A DNA stretch of 64,000 nucleotides from Caulobacter sp. (GTDB lineage: Bacteria; Pseudomonadota; Alphaproteobacteria; Caulobacterales; Caulobacteraceae). Positions 1 to 13,073 of this stretch are shown here, piece by piece. Within the stretch, counting starts at the first letter, position 1; each line of letters starts with the position of its first letter. Position numbers and translations under genes: made by a program. Location of the stretch: assembly GCA_030680355.1 (NCBI GenBank), contig JAUXVF010000009.1, forward strand, positions 1 through 64,000, read 5' to 3'. The notes under the pieces were generated by a model, which did not search any database, had not been told where the DNA came from, and saw nothing but the letters and a program-made list of their open reading frames with translations.

Positions 1-4053
<4,053 letters not shown>

Positions 4054-4057
<4 letters not shown>

Positions 4058-5367
4058 GAACGGATCTCCAGGCCTAGCAGGCGGGCATGCGCGCCGGTCA
4101 GCCGATCAAGGCGGGCGCGATCAATGTGAAACTGTTTGAGAACGGCGACGCGCCGAGCCCTGGTCGCAAGCAGCGCGGCCTGGGCGGAGATCACGTCGTT
4201 GTAGGTGAAGCCGCCGCGCGCGAAGCCTTCGCGAACGAGAACGACGGCGCGCTCGGCCTGGGGCAGGATCTCGTCGGCGATCCGCTGCGCTTCCACGGCC
4301 CGCGAGGCGAGCAGCACCTGAAGTCGCGCGATCTCGCGTTCCCCGTCCTGCCGGAGCGCCGCCATGTCCGCCTCTGCGGCAACGCCTTCGAACCTGGCGC
4401 GTGCGATAGCCCCCTCGTTCCGATCGTAGCGCCCGAGGGGAAAGGACCCGCCGACCACCAAGCCGACGTCCTGTCCTTCCCAAAATTGGCGGACGCCGAC
4501 GCTGACGGTTGCGTCCGGCGTGGCGCGCGCCTGTTCGACCCGGACCCTGGCCCGGGAAACGTCGCGCTGTGCGGACAGAACCGCGAGATCGATTTCGGAG
4601 ACCGGGCCGGCGACTTCACGCGCGGCACTGGTGTCCACGAAATCGACAGGATCGAGCGAGAAGTCGGGGGCTCCGATCCAGAAGCGCCCCAGTGTCGCGC
4701 GAACGAGGCGCGCCTGGATCACGGCCTGGTCGAAATCGATTTGGGCCTGCGCCAGTTCGGCCTCGGCGCGGGCCCCTGCGAACAGGGGGTCGCGCGCCAT
4801 GTTCACGCGCCGCTGCACCTCTGTCTGGAAACGTTCGGCGAGATCCAAGCGTTCGCGGGCGATTTCAAGTTCGGCCTGGGCGGCAAGGGCGTCGGCCCAT
4901 GCACGCTGCACCTGCTCAAGCCGGTCCAGTCTCCGGATGGCGGCTTCGGCCTGAACCACGGCCGCTTCACTCCGGGCAAGGGTGACGCGCGCAGGTCGGT
5001 CGCCACCCCGTTCAAACCGCTGCTCGTAGGACAGGGTCGTCTCGGTCCGGTCGATGATGTTGCCCCCGCCCAGCGTCGGCAGGTTTTCAACCATCAGCCC
5101 CAGTGTTGGATTGGGGCGAACATCGGACTGGCGCACAGCGGCGTCGCCGGCACGGGCGCGCGCTTCGCCGCCGGGTAGCGCCGGGTCCACCTCGGCGGCA
5201 CGGGCCAACGCCCGTTCCAGTGACAGTGTGGGCGTGTACGGTGCGACGCTTACGGACTGCTGCGCCATGGCCGGGTAGGACGGCAGAGCCGCCAGTAAGA
5301 GCGCCAGCGCCGAAACGGTCGCCATACGCGCCCACGATCCGGCAGAGCCGGCATTCGGGGTTTTCAA
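4054..5367 (-). CDS. czcC: TolC-family outer-membrane efflux channel (CzcC type)
   Basis: Outer-membrane factor forming the exit duct of the metal efflux pump. A Sec signal peptide (roughly residues 1-35, cleavage after PAMAQ) is followed by two OEP repeats; LSLERALARAAEVDPAL and DVRPNPTLGLMVENLP are typical of the CzcC branch, and long alanine-rich helices (AEAELAQAQIDFDQA) fit the coiled-coil barrel. Length 437 aa is normal. First of the three core pump genes, overlapping the adaptor gene by four bases. A His-rich small secreted protein lies 50 bases upstream on the same strand. Confidence 0.92.
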
Positions 5368-5417
5368 TAGTATCTCCGGGAAACAGGTTGCGCGCGCAGC
5401 CGGGCGGCCGCGCAGGT

Positions 5418-5828
5418 TCAGGCGACCGTGCGCATCCGTTTCGGAGGGTATTCCGGCCCGTCGCCGGTGAGCCCAGCCACAGCGGGATCAGACCCCGGGG
5501 ACCGTAGGGCAGAACTCAGCGACCGAGCCGATGGCGCGTCCCGGCCGATGGCCGGCATCGCCCCATGGACTTCAGCGCCTCCGGGATGGTGGTGCCCAGC
5601 CGGGGGCGCTTCGTCGACCCCACGATCCTGATCGGGGTCAGGCGCCTCGTCAGGCGCAACGTGCACGTGGGGCGCATCATGATCATCGAGTCCTTCGACA
5701 AGAGCCACAGCAGGCCAATCGGCTGCATGGGCCCCCGTGTGTTGCGCCTCGACCACGCCATGCGGGTTGAGCGCCGCCAACATGGCGACGCACAGACCGA
5801 TACAGATGTGGCGAAGAAAGTGCGGCAA
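5418..5828 (-). CDS. Small secreted His/Asp-rich protein of the czc operon
   Basis: 136 residues. Residues 1-28 look like a signal peptide (LRHICIGLCVAMLAALNPHG), followed by an acidic, histidine-rich mature part (DDHDAPHVHVAPDEAP, GHHHPGGAEVHG) and a tail ending PPKRMRTVA. I know of similar unnamed proteins leading czc/cus operons, and the His/Asp clusters fit periplasmic metal capture or sensing; that role is inference. It lies 50 bases upstream of the channel gene on the same strand, so it is probably the first gene of the efflux operon. It is not a recognised enzyme. The start could be this ATG or a nearby upstream one. Confidence 0.65.
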   Translation of the reverse strand: MPHFLRHICIGLCVAMLAALNPHGVVEAQHTGAHAADWPAVALVEGLDDHDAPHVHVAPDEAPDPDQDRGVDEAPPAGHHHPGGAEVHGAMPAIGRDAPSARSLSSALRSPGSDPAVAGLTGDGPEYPPKRMRTVA

Positions 5829-6155
5829 TGAACGGCTCCGATTGCTCCTGTAGCCTTGAACGCGATGGTCGGCAATGCCCGTGACGGCCTTCGGCTACGC
5901 CACTGCTAGCGGATGGCAAGGATCGCGGCACTCGGGCCAGAGCACGACGCCCCTAACGGCTTCCGGAATGTCCGATGTGTCGCCAGCGATAGATGTCCGC
6001 TTGCGCCTAACCGACCTTGGCCTGCGTCGGCGGCAAGGTCCGGTCACCCCCCCATCTCAGAAGTCTGAAAGGTCCGCTAACAGGTAAAATGCCCGGCCGG
6101 CGGCTGCACGAGCTGGGCCACTCCTAGGTGGGCACCAAGCGTTAGAACCGATCCA
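5829..6155. other. Gene-free stretch upstream of the metal-efflux operon
   Basis: 327 bases between the His-rich gene and the Cro/C1 regulator. It should hold the promoter of the efflux operon (minus strand), and the terminator of the regulator may fall at its right end. I see no convincing metal-regulator palindrome, tRNA or protein-coding frame; a 70-codon plus-strand frame at 5875-6087 has no family signature. Confidence 0.4.
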
Positions 6156-6584
6156 CTAGCTGCCAGCGACCTCAATTTCGCGCTTGCCGTCATCTACTTC
6201 ATCCGCTTGCCCGGACATGGCGCCCGCTAGGTTCGCGAGCGCCCTTCTGACGTTGGGGGTCAGGCGTCGGTACGCGTGGATCAGGGTGTCAGCGCCGCGC
6301 AAGTTGGCAAACTGAATGAGGTCGGCCGAGATCGACTCGCCATCGGACGAGCTCCGGTCCAGGCCTTCGAAAAAGGTCGAGATGGTGAGATCAAGCGTCT
6401 GGGCGATCTCGAACAGTTTTGAGGCTGACACCCGGTTGCTGCCGCGCTCGTACTTCTGAACCTGCTGGAAGGTGAGGCCGAGCGCCTCGGCCAGCTGCGA
6501 CTGGCTCATTCCCACGCGCTTGCGATTGGCGCGGATCATTCCGCCGACATGGAGGTCAACGGGATGAATGGACGAAGTTCCCAC
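6156..6584 (-). CDS. Cro/C1-type helix-turn-helix regulator
   Basis: 142-residue DNA-binding protein. Residues about 14-70 form an XRE HTH: MIRANRKRVGMSQSQLAEAL, then GLTFQQVQKYERGSNRVSA, the classic recognition helix and turn. This variant is common in alphaproteobacteria, often with a C-terminal helical part like the one here (LIHAYRRLTPNVRRALANLA). It is divergent from the ATPase gene and the two 5' regions may overlap, so it could repress itself and the ATPase. It sits in the putative island; whether it serves the island or the host is unknown. Confidence 0.88.
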   Translation of the reverse strand: MGTSSIHPVDLHVGGMIRANRKRVGMSQSQLAEALGLTFQQVQKYERGSNRVSASKLFEIAQTLDLTISTFFEGLDRSSSDGESISADLIQFANLRGADTLIHAYRRLTPNVRRALANLAGAMSGQADEVDDGKREIEVAGS

Positions 6585-6786
6585 AATCAGTTTCCTTCCG
6601 TGCGCTACAGGCGACCGCCATCGTCTGAGCCACTCTACCGCAATTGGTCGGTGGGGTCTTCATCCGCCTCCGGGTTGTGGACATCGTTGCCTTGCATGGG
6701 CGGCCGACCATCTGATCGGTTTCCGCAGTCGGGGCGGCGAGAAGGCCACCCGTGCGATCGGCAGAGCCCACCGGCACACTGACAAA

Positions 6787-8103
6787 TTGCCTGATCCGTC
6801 TGTCTCGTATTTCGCCACGACCAACTTCCACAACCGGTTCACGCCGTTCGGCATCAAGCAGGCTGACCGGCTGATGCACGTCTATGCGATCGGCAAGACG
6901 GGTGTCGGCAAGTCGACCCTCATCGAAACGTTGGCGCTCGGGGACATGCAGGCCGGCCGCGGGTTCGCTCTGATCGATCCCCATGGCGACCTGGTTGAGC
7001 GGGTGCGGGATGCCGCCTCGCCTGCGCAGCGAGACCGGCTGATCTATCTGGACGCGGCCAATCCAAAGCAGCCGTACGGATACAATCCCCTCCGCCGGGT
7101 CCGCGACGACAAGATTCCGCTGGCCGCTTCAGGGCTTCTGGAGGCCATGCGGAAGATCTGGCCGGATGCCTGGGGCGTGCGCATGGAGCATGTGCTGCGC
7201 AACAGCCTGTTCGCCCTTCTGGAGCGCGACGGCTCGACGCTGCCTGACGTCCTGCGGCTCTATTCAGACAAGGCGTTCCGCAAACAGGTGGCCGCCCGCA
7301 TCCGGAACGACGTCGTTCGCGCCTACTGGACCCAGGAGTTCGCCAAATACTCCGATCGTCAGCGGGCCGAGGCCGTAGCGCCCATCCAGAACAAGCTGGG
7401 CGCGCTCCTGACCGATCCGCGCCTGTACAACGTCCTGGTCGCGCCGAAGGTCGACATCCGGTTCCGTAGGCTCATGGACGATGGCGGCATGTTGCTGGTC
7501 AACTTGGCCAAAGGCCGTCTCGGTGAGGATGGCACCACCGTCCTGGGCGGGCTCATCGTCTCGACGATTGGTCTAGCCGCCCTCAGCCGGGCCGAGATGC
7601 CGCAGGCCGAGCGTCGGCCATTCTTCCTCTACGCCGACGAGTTCCAGACGTTCACGACGCTCTCGTTCGTGAACATGATGGCGGAGCTGCGCAAGTATGG
7701 TGTTGGCCTTACGCTGGCCAACCAGCACCTCCATCAGCTCGAGCCGGACATTCGGCATGCGGTGTTGGGCAATGCCGGGACGCTGATCTCATTCCGGGTC
7801 GGGTCAGAGGACGCAGGTATCCTGGCAAGTGAGTTTCAGCCCCGGTTTGAAGTGCTCGACCTGCTGAGTCTGGCCAATCGGGATATCTATCTGAAGCTCA
7901 TGATCGACGGCACGCCGAGCAGGCCTTTCAGCGCTAGAACACTGCCGTCCGGTGTTCGCGCGCAGCACAGCCAGAGCCTTCCTTCAGCCTCAACCGGCAG
8001 CGCGCCTATGTTTGGCCGCCAATCCCCAAAGTTCCCCACTGGCCTGACTGCCGAAATGCAAGCGAAGGGTAGGCCCGGGAAACAGGCAAGGGAAATGCCG
8101 TGA
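6787..8103 (+). CDS. HerA/TraD-like P-loop ATPase (T4SS coupling-protein type)
   Basis: Ring-type DNA-pumping ATPase related to conjugative coupling proteins and HerA. Walker A is GKTGVGKSTL; the following helix-strand AGRGFALIDPHGDLVERV is diagnostic; the middle has WGVRMEHVLRNSLFALLE and EAVAPIQNKLGALLTDP; Walker B is FFLYADEFQTF; the C-terminal core has LANQHLHQL and SFRVGSEDAGILASEFQP. The family match begins at FHNRFTPFGIKQADRLMHVY. I chose TTG 6787 (LPDPSVSYFATTNF) because residues upstream in this frame lack family similarity, but no good ribosome site is visible; the frame is open back to 6568. No relaxase, mating-pore gene or nuclease is next to it, so it is an orphan. It could serve in element transfer or in defence; neither is shown. 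Confidence 0.82.
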   Translation: MPDPSVSYFATTNFHNRFTPFGIKQADRLMHVYAIGKTGVGKSTLIETLALGDMQAGRGFALIDPHGDLVERVRDAASPAQRDRLIYLDAANPKQPYGYNPLRRVRDDKIPLAASGLLEAMRKIWPDAWGVRMEHVLRNSLFALLERDGSTLPDVLRLYSDKAFRKQVAARIRNDVVRAYWTQEFAKYSDRQRAEAVAPIQNKLGALLTDPRLYNVLVAPKVDIRFRRLMDDGGMLLVNLAKGRLGEDGTTVLGGLIVSTIGLAALSRAEMPQAERRPFFLYADEFQTFTTLSFVNMMAELRKYGVGLTLANQHLHQLEPDIRHAVLGNAGTLISFRVGSEDAGILASEFQPRFEVLDLLSLANRDIYLKLMIDGTPSRPFSARTLPSGVRAQHSQSLPSASTGSAPMFGRQSPKFPTGLTAEMQAKGRPGKQAREMP

Positions 8104-8223
8104 ATCTCATAGCTCCGAAGATCCTTCCAGGATGCGCGAGGATCGCCGATGGCGCGAGCCGCTGAACAGAGAGCCCCTCCTGGGTCAAACTGCGGGTCGA
8201 TCTCACATTGCACGCCGGCACTG

Positions 8224-9069
8224 CTACCATTTTCCGTCCCCTTTTCGAGCTCGACGTCTTGGCCGGGCCGCGCCCGTCACGAAAGCCTCGATCTTCGCCA
8301 AACTCAAATGGTGGCGGGGAACCCGTCCGGCCTCCCAGTCAGAAATGGAGTCGGGGTTTACCTGCATCATGGCCGCAGCCTGTTCTTGGGAAAGGCCGCG
8401 TCCTAGCCGCGCGGCACGGAGCCTCTCAGCCACAGTTGTTGGTTTCGGCCAGGTGTCATGCCTCAAGAAGCGGATCAAGGTCGGGTAGTAGCGATCTGTT
8501 GGAACGCAGCGATCATGTTCCCAGTTCATGAGGGTCCACGGGCTAACGCCAAAGGATCGCGCAGCGCTTTCAAGGGTCAGGCCCAGATCCCGCCGCCGCT
8601 GTCGGATAACCGCACCGAGTTCGGACTCCGGACATCCCTCGGCCGACTGACTGACGACCTGGCCCTCGTTATCGCCCGCGACAAATGTCGCAATCCGACG
8701 TCGATGATCGACGAGATGAGGCCGCCGGCCCGCTTCCCACCACCAGACAGTAGAGGGATCGACACCAAGCGCGGCGGCAGCCTGGGAGACGTTCAAACCC
8801 CGCCGATACCTCTCGGCCCGTAGCTTTTGCGGCAGCGTCTCTGGCGTCGGCCAAGGCTCAACTCCGAGGAAATCAACGATCCTTGGATAGCTCGCCACAT
8901 GAGGCGCGCACCCTCGCTCCCAGTTTCGGAGCGTGCCCTCGGAAACCGCAAGCATCATTGCGGCAGTTCCCCGGGAGATTTGCAGGTTCCGCCGTCTCAG
9001 CCGGAGCAGCCTCGCCAGCTCGCTTCGTGAGGCCACGCCTGCATCGGGCTTGGAAGTCCTTAGATGCAT
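8224..9069 (-). CDS. Protein of four tandem helix-turn-helix units
   Basis: About 281 residues from the ATG at 9069; the frame extends upstream into the comM remnant, which argues for the later start. Four XRE-like HTH units follow each other: SELARLLRLRRRNLQISRGT, then LPQKLRAERYRRGLNVSQAA, then ELGAVIRQRRRDLGLTLESA, then VAERLRAARLGRGLSQEQAA. Units 1-2 and 3-4 are an internal duplication: each pair is joined by a Y(P).(I/L)..FL....W(P) linker (YPRIVDFLGVEPWP and YPTLIRFLRHDTWP), and units 2 and 4 share WEAGR.P. The tail is basic. Single-pair versions of this linker family are common; the doubled form is unusual. It likely binds a long or repeated DNA site. Last gene before the island edge. 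Confidence 0.8.
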   Translation of the reverse strand: MHLRTSKPDAGVASRSELARLLRLRRRNLQISRGTAAMMLAVSEGTLRNWERGCAPHVASYPRIVDFLGVEPWPTPETLPQKLRAERYRRGLNVSQAAAALGVDPSTVWWWEAGRRPHLVDHRRRIATFVAGDNEGQVVSQSAEGCPESELGAVIRQRRRDLGLTLESAARSFGVSPWTLMNWEHDRCVPTDRYYPTLIRFLRHDTWPKPTTVAERLRAARLGRGLSQEQAAAMMQVNPDSISDWEAGRVPRHHLSLAKIEAFVTGAARPRRRARKGDGKW

Positions 9070-9103
9070 TGAAGTGGCGGTCGACAAAAAGGCAACGCGA
9101 CCA
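9070..9103. other. Likely island/comM junction
   Basis: Right of about 9101 the plus strand reads as comM (PCRCGHGG in frame); left of it the comM frame loses all similarity and antisense HTH coding begins. Family members normally have MNPC at this point, here TRPC, so the break lies within a few bases of 9101. A short inverted repeat (GGTCG/CGACC) spans about 9078-9102. The matching left end is outside the window, so a target duplication cannot be checked. Confidence 0.5.
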
Positions 9104-9601
9104 TGCCGCTGCGGCCATGGCGGGCCGGGCAAGGGCTGGTGCGGCAAGGCGCCCCGCTGCCAGCGCGACTATCAGGGGCGGGTGTCCGGACCTCTGATCG
9201 ACCGCATCGACCTGCAGATCGACGTGCCGCCGGTCAGCGCCGCCGATCTGGCCCTGCCGCCGCCGACCGAAGGCTCGGCCGAGGCCGCCGCCCGGGTCGC
9301 CGCTGCGCGAAAGCTGCAGGTTGAAAGGTCCCGCGCCTTCGGCGAGTCGGCGCCGACCCTCAACGCCCAGGCCGACGGCGACTTTCTCGACAAGGCCGCC
9401 GGTCTGGGCGACCCCGCCCGCGCCCTTCTGGCCAGGGCGGCCGACGCCGGACATCTGACCGCGCGGGGCTGGACCCGGACCATCCGCCTGGCCCGGACCA
9501 TCGCCGACCTCGAGGGCGCCGACGGCGTCGGCCGCATTCATGTCGCCGAGGCCCTGATCTACCGCCGGGTCGGCGCCGACGCCGAGGGCGCGGCGGGATA
9601 A
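9101..9601 (+). pseudogene. comM: 3' remnant of comM/yifB (Mg-chelatase-like AAA ATPase)
   Basis: About 166 codons match the C-terminal third of ComM/YifB: a PCRCG zinc-type motif with GWCGKAPRCQRDYQGRVSGP, the strongly conserved SGPLIDRIDLQIDVP, then LTARGWTRTIRLARTIADLE and HVAEALIYR. Whole proteins are about 500 residues and carry a Walker A and B before this point; those are absent here. The upstream sequence is antisense to the four-HTH gene, so the gene is broken. ComM is a branch-migration helicase aiding natural transformation and is a known island insertion target (for example AbaR islands of Acinetobacter). Whether the 5' half survives beyond the left edge cannot be seen. Confidence 0.88.
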
Positions 9602-9691
9602 CCGCGATCTGCGGGTTTCCCACGCCCGCGCGATCAATTAATCCGGTCGTTCACATCCGGAAGACCTCGAAAAAGGGAATCGCAGCTCGTC

Positions 9692-11224
<1,533 letters not shown>

Positions 11225-11269
11225 CGGACGGCATAGTCTGGCGGGCAGGCGAGGCCGGAGGCTTTGTGC

Positions 11270-12394
11270 ATGACGGACGCAGTTCAACTGTTGGTCGGCA
11301 CCCGCAAGGGCGCCTGGATTTTTCGCAGCGACAAGCGCCGCAAGACCTGGTCGGCGGACGGGCCCCACTTCCTGGGCAGCATCATCAATCACCTGGTGAT
11401 CGACCCGCGCGACGGCCGCACCCTGGTGATGGCGGCCAGCACCGGCCATCTGGGACCGACCGTCTTCCGGTCGACGGACGGCGGCGCGACCTGGACCGAG
11501 GCCCGTCGGCCGCCGGCCTTTGCCAAGGCCGCCGCTGGCGAGCCCGCCCGGGCCGTCGATCACAGCTTCTGGATCGAACCGGGCCATGCCAGCGAACCCG
11601 GCGTCTGGTGGGCGGGGACCTCGCCACCAGGCTTGTTTGTCAGCCGCGACAACGGCGAGACCTGGGATGGCGTGGCCGGCTTCAATGATCATCCGATGTA
11701 CTGGAAATGGTGTCCCGCTGACGGCGGCACACCGGACGGGGCCCTGCTCAACCAGATCGTCATCGACCCGCGCGACGCCGCCCATATGTACATCGCCACC
11801 TCGACGGCCGGGGTGTTCGAGAGCCTGGATCAGGGCGCGTCCTGGGCGCCGCTCAACAGGAACGTCGAGGCCAGTTTCATGCCCGACCCCTATCCAGAAT
11901 ATGGCCAGGACGCCCATTTCATCGCCCTGGCGCCGACCCGGCCCGACCGACTCTGGCAACAGAACCACTGCGGCGTCTACCGGCTCGACCGGCCGTCGAA
12001 TGTCTGGGAGCGCATCGGCAACGCCATGCCGAAAGACATCGGCGACATCGGTTTCACCATCACCCCCCATCCCCGTGACGCCGACACTGCCTGGGTCTTC
12101 CCGATGGACGGCACCGACGTCTGGCCGCGGACAAGTCCGGGCGGACGGCCCGCCGTCTATCGCACCCGGGACGCGGGGACGAGCTGGGAGCGGCAGGACC
12201 GGGGCTTCCCGCGCGAGCAGGGCTGGTTCACGGTCAAGCGCCAGGCCTTCTGCGCCGACCGGTCCGATCCGCTGGGCCTGTATCTGGGCGCCACCAACGG
12301 CGAGATATGGATGAGCGACACCGAGGGCGGCGACTGGCGCTGCATCGCCCGGCATCTGCCGGAGATCTATTCGGTGGTCGCCGCGCCGCTCTGA
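11270..12394 (+). CDS. BNR/Asp-box beta-propeller protein
   Basis: 374 residues from the ATG at 11270, preceded by GGAGG eight bases upstream (a TTG two codons earlier is less likely). At least five Asp-box repeats are visible: FRSTDGGATWTEA, FVSRDNGETWDGV, FESLDQGASWAPL, YRTRDAGTSWERQ and a weaker WMSDTEGGDWRCI, giving a five- to seven-bladed propeller of the sialidase/sortilin-like fold. There is no signal peptide and no sialidase RIP/catalytic Arg-Glu-Tyr set that I can assign, so enzymatic activity is doubtful. The stop overlaps the start of the MoaD-like gene (TGATG), indicating tight coupling; I recall this pairing from other bacteria. Confidence 0.85.
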   Translation: MTDAVQLLVGTRKGAWIFRSDKRRKTWSADGPHFLGSIINHLVIDPRDGRTLVMAASTGHLGPTVFRSTDGGATWTEARRPPAFAKAAAGEPARAVDHSFWIEPGHASEPGVWWAGTSPPGLFVSRDNGETWDGVAGFNDHPMYWKWCPADGGTPDGALLNQIVIDPRDAAHMYIATSTAGVFESLDQGASWAPLNRNVEASFMPDPYPEYGQDAHFIALAPTRPDRLWQQNHCGVYRLDRPSNVWERIGNAMPKDIGDIGFTITPHPRDADTAWVFPMDGTDVWPRTSPGGRPAVYRTRDAGTSWERQDRGFPREQGWFTVKRQAFCADRSDPLGLYLGATNGEIWMSDTEGGDWRCIARHLPEIYSVVAAPL

Positions 12395-12657
12395 TGGTCC
12401 AGGTCTTCATCCCTTCCCAGCTCCAGGCCTATACGGAGGGGCGATCGCAGGTCACGGCCGAAGGCGACAGCGTCGCCGCCGTGCTGGACCATCTCGACCG
12501 TCAGTTTCCCGGTATCCGTTTTCGGGTCATCGATGAACAGGACCGGATCCGGCCGCATATGCGGATTTTCGTCGGACAGGATCGTCATCTCGACACGGCC
12601 CACCCCTTGGGCGAGGGTGACGAGGTGCTGATATTCGGGGCGCTGAGCGGGGGTTAG
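12394..12657 (+). CDS. MoaD/ThiS-family ubiquitin-fold protein
   Basis: 87 residues starting MVQVFIPSQLQAYTEGRSQV, with the typical SVAAVLDHLDRQFPGIRFRV helix and ending exactly in LSGG. A free C-terminal Gly-Gly is what E1-like enzymes adenylate or thiocarboxylate in MoaD, ThiS and CysO. Start chosen because the ATG overlaps the preceding gene's TGA by one base. No E1-like (MoeB/ThiF) or MoaE gene lies nearby, so it is probably not the canonical molybdopterin subunit. Partnership with the upstream propeller protein is inferred from the overlap. Confidence 0.85.
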   Translation: MVQVFIPSQLQAYTEGRSQVTAEGDSVAAVLDHLDRQFPGIRFRVIDEQDRIRPHMRIFVGQDRHLDTAHPLGEGDEVLIFGALSGG

Positions 12658-12661
12658 TCAT

Positions 12662-13039
12662 ATGCGCACCTGGAAGATCGTTTTCGCGCTGGCCGCGGCG
12701 TTCAATTTCCTCGTCGGCCTGCCGCTGTTGCTGGCCCCCTCCGCCTTCTACGCGGCGCTGAAACAGCCGATCCCGACAGACCTTATGTCGCTGCAGACCA
12801 GCGCCCTGCTGATCAGCGTGTTCGGCGTCGGCTACGCCATGCTCGCCGTCGATCCGGTCCGCAACCGGCCGATCGCCTGGCTCGGTCTGCTGGGCAAGGC
12901 CCCGCTGCCGGTGATGGTCTGGCTGCAGGTCCAGGCGGGAAAGGCCGCCGTCAGCGCCTTCCAGTTGACCCTCGTCGACCTCGTTTTCGCCGTGCTGTTC
13001 GCGGTGTTTATACTCCGCACGCGCCGGCCCGCCGCTTGA
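12662..13039 (+). CDS. Small four-helix membrane protein, unknown function
   Basis: 125 residues with about four membrane segments: IVFALAAAFNFLVGLPLLLA, LISVFGVGYAMLAV, IAWLGLLGKAPLPVMVWLQV and LVDLVFAVLFAVFIL. It starts four bases after the MoaD-like gene, so it is probably the third gene of that operon. The pattern resembles small uncharacterised membrane proteins often found in alphaproteobacteria; I cannot assign a function. A charged tail RTRRPAA follows the last helix. Confidence 0.75.
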   Translation: MRTWKIVFALAAAFNFLVGLPLLLAPSAFYAALKQPIPTDLMSLQTSALLISVFGVGYAMLAVDPVRNRPIAWLGLLGKAPLPVMVWLQVQAGKAAVSAFQLTLVDLVFAVLFAVFILRTRRPAA

Positions 13040-13073
13040 CCGACCGTTAAGCCGCAGCCGCTAGTCTGGCGCC

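Noticed and set aside
9070..9103. GGTCG/CGACC inverted repeat as a transposon terminal repeat
   Set aside because: Only five bases, and the opposite end of the element is not in view, so it cannot be matched.
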